Assembly: GCA_900095095.1 (NCBI GenBank)
Contig: FMBT01000467.1
Location: forward strand, 1-64,000
DNA length: 64,000 bases
Direction: 5' to 3'
Origin: Fragilariopsis cylindrus CCMP1102
Lineage: Eukaryota > Bacillariophyta > Bacillariophyceae > Bacillariales > Bacillariaceae
Shown here: piece by piece, positions 31,933-42,481 of the stretch
How the letters are laid out: every line of letters begins with the position of its first letter
Numbering within the stretch: position 1 is the first letter of the stretch
The notes under the pieces: model-generated
The model's database searches: none
What the model saw: the letters and a program-made list of their open reading frames with translations, nothing else
What the model was told of the DNA's origin: nothing
Made by a program: the position numbers and the translations under genes

Positions 31933-34410
31933 TTATGCCATCGATGAATGCTGACACCAATCCATACTATGACATTGTTCACCAATCACATCAATATTAG
32001 TTAATTCTAAATAATCTTCTAAGGATCGTTCATGACCCATTGAATAATGTTTAAAATTTGTCAATGCCACCGAATCACCATCTTTGGCCAGGATTTCTTC
32101 AGAGTCGGTCGTATAGCCAATTAAATACTTCACACGTCGCAAGACATGTTTTTGTAGTCTGGTATTTAATCCAGCTCGGCCCGTATCCCGACCAACACTT
32201 TCCCAAAATTTAGGCAATCCTAATCGTCCGGGACGATATTGATGTGCAATCATATTCTTTCGTGGTGCGTACTGTTTTGTTTTGTTTTGTAGTTTTAGTA
32301 TTATAGGCAAAAACAACGAGAGAAAAAACAAGTAGATAAGAGAGATGTATTAGAGTGAGTTGTTGTACAGTGGTAAAATGCAACATACAAAATGCAACAT
32401 GAACAAAAGAACAAGATAGGACGATACTTACTATATTCCATCCCATCGTCCATGATCGTACCGATAATGCAATTTCTTCTCCCATAAAGCACCATGGTGC
32501 GTATGGATCAAATGGTACATCCTTTAAGAATGAGGCATGTGCAAAAAAAAAGCCAGCCGCAATAAATGGAATTTGAGTGGGAAAGGGTGCATCATGGGGT
32601 GTATTACCACCCATACTAATTCGTAAGATATGATTTTCCACAGGGGATGTGGAAAATTGACAATTACATAATCTGGCACCAGGTGTCCCACCTGCATAGG
32701 AACCATCATAGTCTTGAAATCCTGGTGGATATGCGGACAGTACAGATTTCGGATAATTTTTAGAGGCTTTGGCTTCATCGATATAATATTTATCCCATTC
32801 GGGTGCAAATTCTAAATGAGCATCCATTTGCATAAAGTAGGTTTCACCACCCCATAATTTAGAGGCATAATATCGTGCAGTTTGTGGTCCTAGTGCATCC
32901 GTATCATGAACATATATGACACGAACTTGTCCACTATCACAATATTTTTTATATGGGGAGTATTACAGAATTCATCAATACCATTCGCATCTGGTGGTTT
33001 CGGGACTAATGGATGTGATTGGTTGTCCATTTTTATTTTTACCAACCACTCCACACCTGTTTGACATACTACACCATCAATCCATAACAATTTTGGACCA
33101 CAATACCAAAAAATAATTTCTCTGGATGTTTTGCTTTATTAAATGCTGACATTAATGATTTACCTATAAATGTTCCCGGAATGCTGCTAATGAGATAAAT
33201 AATGATTCATCATCCCGTATTGGAAAGATGGTACGACCACGATACGCGTTATCTAATGGATCAATTTCTTTTTTGGTTAAATCAAAATAGAATTAATTAA
33301 AAACATTTCATCGATATTTGTCCAGTCTTTTCACGAGATTGTAATTCACTATTATGCACATTTTGTTTGTGTAATTTTTTATGATACTCATTCATAAAGG
33401 CAATTATACCAGCAATAGTTGGTTTATTATGATGTATCAAATCTTCAATTAATTGTTGTTCTTGATTGGATATATCTTAAATATGGATTGTGTGTCACTA
33501 AATGTTGGTAATGGTTCAAATTTTGGTATTAAATGGGGTGTGTTAATGTTGTATCAAAGGATTGACTTTGTAATTGGTAGGTGTTAAATGTGGTTCATGA
33601 TTGCACGTTTTTTCTTTGAAAGTTTCTTTACTGCTAACTGTTCTGGTACTTCTGTTTCTTCATCTTCATCTTCGTCATCATCTTTATCACTTTTATCATC
33701 GTCATCGTCATCGTCGTCAGCACCTTCTTCATCAGCACCTTTCTTCTTTGTCTTCTTTTGACAACAGCATGTTCACCAGTAATAATTTTTTTATTAACAT
33801 TATCTAATCCATGCATAATTGCATGACGTTGTTCGGCATCATTTAATTTATGAACATTGTTCATACCACCACCACCACCATTCATACGACGTTGACTTTC
33901 ATCATTTGGTTTGGGTGGTATACGTCGTCCATAGCATCCAAAGAACTTGTTCTTGATTTGACTGCCTGGTTGAACACCTTCAGGGTGCGAAAATACTAAA
34001 AAAAATGAAATTAAACATGATACTGTCAATAAACCCAAGAATAGAATAAAAAATGGATTGAAAACAAGTGTATTAATAGATGATGGATTTTTTCTATTGC
34101 TCGTGCTTTTCCATTTCCTCCTCCACTCCACGATTACCAGCTTCACGTTCAGCACGACGTTGTTCCGTTCTTTATCTTTTTGTTGACGTTGTCCACTACT
34201 TCTATTACCGCTACTTGTATTTGTTAGACCACCAGAATCGCCGCCATTGCCATTGCCTTCATTCGCAGATAACATCATGGTTTGACTATAGCTACTGTAG
34301 CTACTCTTTTGTTTCCGTTGTGAGTGATTATATTGCCCCAAGTCTATTAGGGTGTTTCTCTCAAGTCTTGCAGTTGGATGATGCATGACTGTCTTACCGT
34401 TTGAACACAT
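31933..34410 (-). CDS. Type II membrane GlcNAc-transferase-like protein, many frame breaks
   Basis: It starts MCSNGKTVMHHPTARLERN at 34410. A cytoplasmic basic region and the membrane anchor NPFFILFLGLLTVSCLISFF indicate a Golgi-type enzyme. After an acidic stem the catalytic part matches the GlcNAc family related to the Skp1 prolyl-hydroxylase-linked transferase: IRDDESLFISLAAFREH, AFNKAKHPEKLFFGIV, VIYVHDTDALGPQTARYYAS, LWGGETYFMQMDAHLEFAPE (the metal-binding DxH), VLSAYPPGFQDYD, AAGFFFAHASFLKDVPFDPY, CFMGEEIALSVRSWTMGWNI and the C-terminus from YAPRKNMIAHQYRPG. An intron at 32272-32431 (GTAAGT...ACAG) joins GWNI to YAPRK. Upstream the reading needs at least five single-base shifts between 32950 and 33780. 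It is either badly affected by assembly indels or a pseudogene. Confidence 0.75.
32272..32431 (-). other. Intron of the GlcNAc-transferase-like gene
   Basis: 160 bp on the minus strand: donor GTAAGTATCG at 32431, acceptor AAAACAG at 32272. Joining keeps the frame and restores the family pattern GW(D/N)...PR. Confidence 0.8.
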
Positions 34411-36345
34411 AAATCATCAATGCTGGTCATTCGCATTCATCTTGCTTTTGAAGGAAAAGTCACAACTTCTTGGATTTGCTTCACGTGTTGATTAACGGTC
34501 AAAAAGTGAAAAACAAGCACATATTTATTCAATCCCGGATAGATTCATTCCTTATCGTGATACAGAATTGTCTAGGCTCTGACGTGATTCGATTTGATTC
34601 ATGCATGCAGGCTTATGATGATGTTCCGTAGTACAAAGTGCACACTGCCTACATACAAGAATACTGGAAATCAAGTATGCATCCACGATTTTAGTTATAT
34701 CACTGCTATGCCACTAAAGAGCTAGTATTGTACATTAGCTAATTAATTGGCAGTGTAACAGTCTTTCTATTTTATAGCAATAACTAAAAGTGAGCTTAGT
34801 AAGAAGTGATGCGAAGCATCTGTTTGAATTGTTGTAGTAGTGCTAGAGCTGGTTTGTTTTCCTGGCCTGCTGCTTAAGCTTGGCCTGCTGTAATGTAACG
34901 TACTGGGTATAAATCCACCAAACTGTCTTCCTATTGTGCAGCAACAAATACAAATGGCTGATCAATTTGTGAATCATTACAAACAAATACAGAAAGTGAT
35001 TTATTTACAAACATACCATGTGCTGTTGAGGTCAATTTTGTAGCTATTTCTACCAAAGGGATAACAAAAAAATAGCCCCAGAGCTACCACGCCGGCCTTG
35101 AACAAAGTGATGGGGAATTTGAAGATGATGTTGTTCTAATATCATGCTAACAGTAGTAGTAGTAAAAACAATGGCTCTTTCTATTAGTTCTTTCTCTTTT
35201 CCTCACCCATTCACCATCAGTTAGAAATTCTGCAATTTGTAGGCTACTAGTACTATTAGTTAGTATTTTAAAAGAGGGAGGACATAAACTACTGCACAGT
35301 GCTTACCTACTCTACTCTACTCTACCTACATACCTACCTTTACATGATGATGCGATTTTTCTGTGAATGATGAATGGAAATCATATTTTTCAACATCATT
35401 CCCATTTGATAGTGCGGAATCAACAAGATAGTTTGCTACTCTACCATAATAGTCATGATATTCATGCCAAACTACTTGTTTAATGCCACGTTCACACTAC
35501 TACTTAAATTATGGATTTCCCACACAAGTACAGTACATATCTTAGAATGATCTGTACTGGATTAGACTAGTTTGGATGGTGGGTTTATTGCACTGCTGCT
35601 ACTGGAAATTCTTGGTAAAAAATGCATGTTCAGAGGGGATTTATGTTGTTTGGAACTGGTTTTACCTGTAACAACTACCATACAGGCATGATACTATTAT
35701 CATCATTTGTGTGATTTGCTGCAGTGTGGAAACAGTCAACTGGGCTAGTAATGGTCAACAAAAGCAACTAATAGGTGTACAAACCAGGTTAGATAAAGTT
35801 AGACTGGATTGCACACTGTTCAAGAAGTTCAAAATAAATTATCATCATACAGTTGTGTTGTTGTTGTTGTTGTTGTTTAATACTTTTTGGTTGTTAGGAC
35901 CAGCAGCAGTTGTCCTTAATTCTATTATTGTCCAATCAGAAAAAAAAACATAACATTGATCATGCACCAGTAGGAGTGGATCCACCAGCAGTACAAGTAG
36001 TGATATATATCAATATTTAGAGCCAGACAAATTTTCAGACATCAGCAGTTCTCATTGTTGTTCCATAACATATTGCTTGGTTGACAGAAATGAATGAACA
36101 TACACCAGGAGTTTTTGATCCACAACATATTCTCAAACAGCTTAGCAGCAGTAGTAGCAGCAGTATATAACTTGTTATTTAAATGCTACTACTTTGCTCC
36201 TCAACATCTTAGAAAGACAGAAGAGTCAGCAGTCAACCCTCCTTTTTTAATCTATATCGTTTGCATCTTCACTTCCTTTATTGTTTTCAGCCTGCTAGTG
36301 GATCTCTTCCTCCCTAATTTTGCATAGAGTGTGGACATGAGACTG
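34411..36345. other. Intergenic, about 1.9 kb
   Basis: No supported gene. Short frames at 35711-35953 and 36094-36327 have no motif, and their composition fits noncoding AT-rich DNA. The first part should be the glycosyltransferase promoter. Confidence 0.5.
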
Positions 36346-36597
36346 CTAATTTTTTATTTTGCCTGCAGTGTACACATTTGTTGTCAATGGGATTTTCTTT
36401 GTTTGTTTTCTTGTTGTTAGTTTCCTTGATTCCTTAGTTTTGACTTGTTTGCTTGCTGTGAAATGTTTCCATATGGGTTTGCTGTTTTCTTTTGCTAGTT
36501 CCTTCACTTGTTTCATGCTATGATCTATGACTGGTTTCCATCTGTTAATCCACTTTTTTATTTGTTGGTTTACATATTGGTGTGCAATAACCACTCT
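36346..36597 (-). pseudogene. LINE 3'-coding fragment in reverse orientation
   Basis: 82 codons read QQIKKWINRWKPVIDHSMKQ, VKELAKENSKPIWKHFTASK and KTKESRKLTTRKQTKK. These closely match residues near the end of the LINE's last frame at 43820-43990 (QQLKKWLNRWRRVIDHSMKR, VKELAKENSKPIWRHYTKNK). It lies on the opposite strand, about 0.6 kb from the 5' end of that LINE, and has no LINE 3' tail at its lower-coordinate end. It is a diverged, isolated fragment of a related element. Confidence 0.85.
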
Positions 36598-37157
36598 TTA
36601 AGTTTACATTATCCCTGCTACCAACTACTATAAGCAGCCTCATGGTGTAGGAAACAAAATTCTGGTGACACAGCCGGCTGGATCACCACTATATAATATG
36701 CCTGAGATGCGCGGACATCAATAGAGGTAGGTAGGTAGGTACCTGTTGCACATGTACCTTTTGCACAATAACAAAGTTGCACTCATGCTTAGATTTTAAT
36801 ATAGGGGCTCCTTCTAGGCTTATGAGAAGAACTATGATAATATTAGTGTATAACCAGCCACGATGTTCATTTGGAGGAGCATTACATAAATCATGGGACT
36901 TCAATTAGCTGTGTGATTTTTTTCTTCTGGAAGTGCTGCATGCTTAGGTTAAAGTATTGAATGTGTACACATAGGAGCTATATATAGTACATCATATGGT
37001 GAACCAGCTTGTTGGTAATTAGTCTTTGTGTTTAACAGTCCCCATCATAGTTATTTCAGATTTTTGCTGCACAGATTCTACAATTTCTTCACATCAATGG
37101 CACTTAACTACTCATAGTTTAATATCTTGGAGGAAGATTATAGTTATATATATATAG
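36598..37157. other. Intergenic, LINE 5' flank
   Basis: No gene. AGTTATATATATATAG at 37142-37157 is repeated exactly at 44308-44323 and is the candidate target duplication of the LINE. Confidence 0.5.
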
Positions 37158-37172
37158 TTCAACAAGTAATTG

Positions 37173-38975
37173 ATATGTAAACTAGAAAAAGAAGACTCGT
37201 CTGATGATGACAGTAGTGACGAAGACGCCCCAAGACAGCGGCCTCATGGCCACAAGGCAGCAGTGACACCTAGGTTTACATTTGAAGACTACAGTAAACG
37301 ATTAGATGAAGAAGAACAGGCAGGACAAAAGTTATCAATCGATGATAGGCTAATACAATTGAAGGAAGCAATAACAACAATAAGAAGAGTAATTGATGAA
37401 GCAAAAGGAAACAATAACACCAATAATGAGGATGATCATATTGCAGTTGGCGACCGATCATCACTAAACAAGAGGCACACCCTCACGGATAATGAGGATG
37501 GAAATACAAATTGTGAACAACAAAAAACATCAGAAGAGAGGCACACCCTCATCGAAAATGAGGGTGAAATCAACCAACACACGGAGAGAGAAAGTAGCAG
37601 TGGTGATGAGGACTTATACTTTGAATCGAGTGAGGATGAAGGAGTAGAAGAAACGACCAACACGCAGAATAATAATATTAATACTAGCACAGAAAATGAA
37701 GCAGCAATAATAACATTAACACCAACGACAACAAAGACCAACATGAAAATAACACAAGACAACCTGCCATTTGGACATATCTGTGATGATATAGCAATAG
37801 ATAATGATACACCGTACATTCGAGTATACTGCCAGAATGTATGTGGAATATATGATAGAGATGGCATAGGACTCGATTCAGCATTCAAGGAAATCAAACA
37901 AGCAGGAGCAGATATTTTCACATTCAATGAGACGCATGGAGATGATTCAAATGCATTAGCAAGAAGAGCACTACGACTTTCAAAACAAAGAATGTGGAGA
38001 AACAACAATGAAGATTGCAAAATAGTACACTCGTCGTCAACAGCACCAGTACTGACATTTACAAAACCTGGCGGTAACCTGGTAGGTGTTACAGGATCGC
38101 TAGTAGGAAGAGTTAGAGAGACGATAACTGATCCGTACGGAAGATGGTGTGGATATACATTAATAGGAAAAGACACCAAGGAAATTATGGTACTAACAGC
38201 ATACAATGTATCTCAATACAAGAATGCAAAGGTAGGAGAAGACACGCTATTTAACCAACAAACAGCTCTATATAAACTAAACAACATTAGAGAACCAGAC
38301 CCAAAACAATTATTTATTGACGATCTGACAGCATTAGTCAAGCAGGCAAGATTAGAGGACAAAGATATCATACTCACAGGTGACTTTAATGAGTTAGTGG
38401 GAGATGACCATCGAGGAATGACAAAAGTACTGTCAGCAGGAAGTCTAACTGACGCACATGAACACCAGCATGGCACAGTCGACATCACAACCTACACAAG
38501 AGGTACAAAACTTTTGGACTATGTATTTGTAACACCACGGCTAGTAGATCATATCCTCAGGAGTGGTTATGAGCCGTTCCACAGTCGCATCGCGTCTGAT
38601 CACAGAGGCTACTTTGTGGACTTTGCCCAAGCAGGGCTCTTTGACAGACAACTACCAGCTATATATTCAGCATCATCACGAGCAATCCGAGGGACTCATC
38701 CAAGCAACATAACAAAGTATGTTGAACATCTACATGCATATCTTGAAGAGAATGACATGTACAGAAAAGTGAAAGAACAAAAGAACTGGTATGATAAGAA
38801 ACAACTTGAAAAACTGGACAGAATGATAACCAAGGGAATGCTAGAAGCAGAAGACCAATGCAGAATTTTCCATCGAGAGCCATGGAGTAAAGAAGTGAAT
38901 GAAGTAATGACAACAGCAAACATACTTCGAATACATCTGTCAAGCCTCAGGACCAACATCGATTGTGCAAGATAA
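37173..38975 (+). CDS. LINE APE endonuclease part, ends at in-frame stop
   Basis: About 600 codons without a good ATG at the start (the frame opens at TTG 37170). Residues 1-200 are acidic and disordered, with a repeated RHTL(T/I)(D/E)NE motif. The exonuclease-endonuclease-phosphatase domain follows: IRVYCQNVCGIYD (Asn), DIFTFNETHGDD (Glu), LTGDFNELVGDD (Asp, Asn) and RIASDHRGYFVDF (the terminal SDH). All catalytic positions are present. It nicks target DNA to prime reverse transcription. The stop TAA at 38973 is followed in the same frame by IQQKQLLLKKQIELPPEIKE and then the RT, so the stop is a single point mutation in a formerly continuous protein. Confidence 0.88.
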   Translation: MCKLEKEDSSDDDSSDEDAPRQRPHGHKAAVTPRFTFEDYSKRLDEEEQAGQKLSIDDRLIQLKEAITTIRRVIDEAKGNNNTNNEDDHIAVGDRSSLNKRHTLTDNEDGNTNCEQQKTSEERHTLIENEGEINQHTERESSSGDEDLYFESSEDEGVEETTNTQNNNINTSTENEAAIITLTPTTTKTNMKITQDNLPFGHICDDIAIDNDTPYIRVYCQNVCGIYDRDGIGLDSAFKEIKQAGADIFTFNETHGDDSNALARRALRLSKQRMWRNNNEDCKIVHSSSTAPVLTFTKPGGNLVGVTGSLVGRVRETITDPYGRWCGYTLIGKDTKEIMVLTAYNVSQYKNAKVGEDTLFNQQTALYKLNNIREPDPKQLFIDDLTALVKQARLEDKDIILTGDFNELVGDDHRGMTKVLSAGSLTDAHEHQHGTVDITTYTRGTKLLDYVFVTPRLVDHILRSGYEPFHSRIASDHRGYFVDFAQAGLFDRQLPAIYSASSRAIRGTHPSNITKYVEHLHAYLEENDMYRKVKEQKNWYDKKQLEKLDRMITKGMLEAEDQCRIFHREPWSKEVNEVMTTANILRIHLSSLRTNIDCAR

Positions 38976-41255
38976 ATACAGCAGAAACAACTGCTCCTAA
39001 AGAAACAAATAGAACTACCACCGGAAATAAAGGAGTCAGCATTAGCGCTAAGCCTAGCACAAAAGAATTGCAGGAAACTTATCAAACAAAAAAGGACAGA
39101 CAAAACAATAATCGATGATGAACAAGAAGCAGCTTTTGTTGCAATGAACCCGGAAATGGATGCTAAACGAGCTGCACAGATTTTCCAGAGAGCAAGAGAT
39201 ACAAAACAAATGATGTCAGAACTACCATCAAAAATGAACTGTCCGGGTGGCATATCAGCATTATTAGTACCATTACCAAAAGAAGGCACTGAACTGGAAT
39301 ATCAAGTGATAACGGATGGAAACACTTTAGAACAGGTTATACTGCAAAGGAATATACGTCATTTCCGACAAGCGGAGACTACACCACTGGCAACACCTGA
39401 AGTCATTGGAAAGATCGGATTTGGTGCAAATACAATAAGAGCTGAACAAATACTGGAAGGAACGGATGACCCAACAGATATAACTGATGATGAATGGTCC
39501 AGATTCCTATTATCATCGATGAAACGAAATTCAAAGGAGCTGAAGATTGAGATAACAGCGAAAAAAATGATGGAGAAGTATCGAAGATGGAAAGAGAGAA
39601 CAAGCACCTCACCTTCCGGCAGGCACCTAGGCCACTTTCATGCACTGTTTCGACCACTGAAAGCAAAGAATAAGAAACATCGCGAACAACTGGATGATAT
39701 TAGGCAAGACATCATTGACATGCATGCAACCATGCTACAAACAGCATATGACAACGAACATATTTACAAAAGATGGGAGTATATTATCACTTGCATGCTA
39801 GCAAAAGAATCAGGAATACCACGAATTCACCGACTGAGAGTGATACACCTATATGAATGTGATTTGAATCTATTATTCTCAAAATTTTTCAGGGAATTGG
39901 ATCAACACTGTGAAGACAATTTCCTCATCAACAAGGGAGTATATGGATGCAGACCGAACAGACGAGCAATGGACCCAGTATTTGTGGATGTAACACAAAC
40001 AGAAATGGCTATGGTTACGAGGAAAACACTGATCAAATTCAACAATGATGCCACAGCATGCTTTGATAGGATATTAGTACACTTACTAAGTCTCTGCTTA
40101 AGGTCATACAGAATGCCAAAGAAACTGACAACAATATTAGGAGAATTGCTCAAGGTAGCAAGATATGCAATAAAAACAGGAATTGGAATATCAAAAGAAA
40201 CATATCAACATTCGGATGAGTCACCGGCGTTTGGGTCAGGGCAAGGAAGTGGTGCCTCAGCGCAAGGATGGACAAAATTAGTATCGAAACTCTTTGACTT
40301 ACATGATCAATACGGGCACGGAAGCAAGTATGAAGACCCTTGGAAATTGTACAATGCCATAATTGGAATGCTCGGTTTTGTTGATGATAACAACATCACA
40401 AACACTGGAGATGAATGGGAAACAGTGCAAGATATCATGGAACGAACGCAACATGATGCACAACTGTGGAATGATTTACTACGAGCAACAGGAGGAGCAC
40501 TAAATCTAGACAAATGCTTTGCACAGGTACTAGCGATTGATTTCAGCCTCAATGGTGCACCAGTAATAGCACCTGCAGATCCAAATCTAATAATAACAAT
40601 ACAGGACAGACTCAACAATAAAGAGGTCATCATAAGACCAATATCACCGTACAAAACGTACAGAAGCCTAGGTACAGAACAAGGAACAAGCAAGAACCAG
40701 AAGCAACAACAAGCTAAACTAGTCAAAACATCAGGAGCACACCAAAGGAAATTAGCTTGCTCGGCAATGTCACCAAAATGTGCTTGGGTGCACTACTCTG
40801 CAGTATTCCAAAGCAGCGTAGGATACCCTCTAAGCATGTGTCACCTAAGCATGTCACAACTGCATGAATTGCAAAAGAAATACATACCAACATTGATGAA
40901 CAAAATCGGGATAGCAAGAACACATGCTCAGGTACTTGTATTTGGCCCACGATCTTACGGAGGTATAGGCTGTAATGACCTTAGAATTGAACAAGGATTA
41001 GACGCAGTACAAAATCTGATCAGGCAGTTACGAACACCGGGGTATGGAAAACAGATAGGAACTATATTCCTGCGAACTTTTCAGAATGCATCAGGACTGT
41101 CGAAACCATTACTACAATACCCATCAGTACGAGCACCACATTTGGAAGGACATTACTATGTTCACATTAGAAGATTCTTAGCTAAACACAAAGCAAGTCT
41201 AGAAATAGAGTGTATACCGGAACCAACATATGAAAGATTAGGAGTGAGTATATAA
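38976..41255 (+). pseudogene. LINE reverse transcriptase part
   Basis: In frame with the endonuclease apart from the stop. RT motifs in order: TSPSGRHLGHFHALFRPLK (motif 0/1), ESGIPRIHRLRVIHLYECD (motif 2), LINKGVYGCRPNRRAMDP, IKFNNDATACFDRI (motif A, Asp), FGSGQGSGASAQGWTKLVS (motif B) and GMLGFVDDNNITN (motif C, the FVDD catalytic pair). They are followed by HDAQLWNDLLRATGGALNLD and the thumb. The frame ends at TAA 41253-41255, which overlaps an ATG as TAATG. The next frame continues the same protein (LKHYTNAEIRQIYYCKSYLK). A longer TATATA tract just before it suggests a two-base expansion. Confidence 0.9.
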
Positions 41256-42481
41256 TGGACGTCGTATGCGAACCAGAAACAGCAAAGGAAATGGATACAA
41301 CCAAACTGAAACATTACACGAACGCGGAAATCAGACAAATCTACTACTGCAAGAGCTATCTCAAAGTGCAAAGAATATCCGATCTCTGTACAGCCGATGG
41401 TCACTTTATACTACCTTCAATAGCAAAAGGAGAAAGAAGCATCAGACAATGCACATCCAAATTGAATGAAATAAAACAAGATCAACCTGGCGATCAAACA
41501 TGGTCGGTGTGGAGAAAATTCCTCAAGACAATATGCAAACCCAACATGAACCAAGAACCAAGTTTTGGTCCAAGAACCGATCCTAGATTCACTGAACCAA
41601 GCCCCGAACCAAGAATCGATGCCAGATCCACTGACCCAAGAAATGAATCAACCTCACTAGAAAATAGGGATCCCTCAACAACAATGAGGGATCACAGCAG
41701 CAAAGAGAGGGTATAGATAGATTCAGCGAGGGGACATTCATCCTCAAATACTGGAAGGGAGTACCATATAGAGGCATAGTCACAAGCAATAAAGGAAAAT
41801 ACTACAAAATTTCTATGAAGACAACGAGAAGAAGGAACTAAATCATACAGAAGTGCAAAATACGAGAAGAAGAACAGAGAAGAAGGAAGAATGACAGGAG
41901 AGATAGGACATCGGATGAGATTGATAAAGCCTTTAGGCAACTGGCTTATACAAGCCAATGATTCAGAAAGACTATGGCCATTCTATTACTCAGAATATAC
42001 AGACATATTGTACAGGAGCTACAGAACGAACTGGAATGAAAATGGAGAATTCTATTAGACTGTCACCTAATAGCAGATAACGATACTTACAACTATGATC
42101 CAGTAGGAAAAGTGAACTCACTACCACCAGATGCATCACCAACAGATGTAATGGACACGGAAGAAGGATGGAGAGTGTCAATACACCAGCCAGTGCAACT
42201 AATCCACCAGAATATAGCCAGAAATGAGACCTTTTTGGATACCTTATGTCACAGGAAGAACATGTATCGCAGTACTACACTGAAATTGAATTCTTTACAG
42301 TACCCATAAAGATATACGAAATGATCAAGTCAATAAACAAGGTCAACATAGCAACAGATGGAGGAGCAATACAATTCAAGGGATCACTGGGGTTTGTAAT
42401 TGCAGATGAAGATGGAGAAATATTACTATCATGCTACGGACAACCATCAGGCAATGATCCACTATCATTTCGATCAGAAAT
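41255..42481 (+). pseudogene. LINE connector region with Tudor-like motif, and RNase H start
   Basis: The first frame (41255-41716) has YCKSYLKVQRISDLCTADG and QPGDQTWSVWRKFLKTI, the usual post-RT connector, then Pro/Arg/Asp repeats. A shifted frame at about 41710-41850 reads DRFSEGTFILKYWKGVPYRG then YYKIS and, after another shift, MEDNEKKELN, a small beta-barrel pattern like Tudor domains. The frame at 42246-42494 starts RNase H with INKVNIATDGGAIQFKGSLG (first catalytic Asp) and FRSEIW (catalytic Glu). At least three frame changes occur here. Confidence 0.8.
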
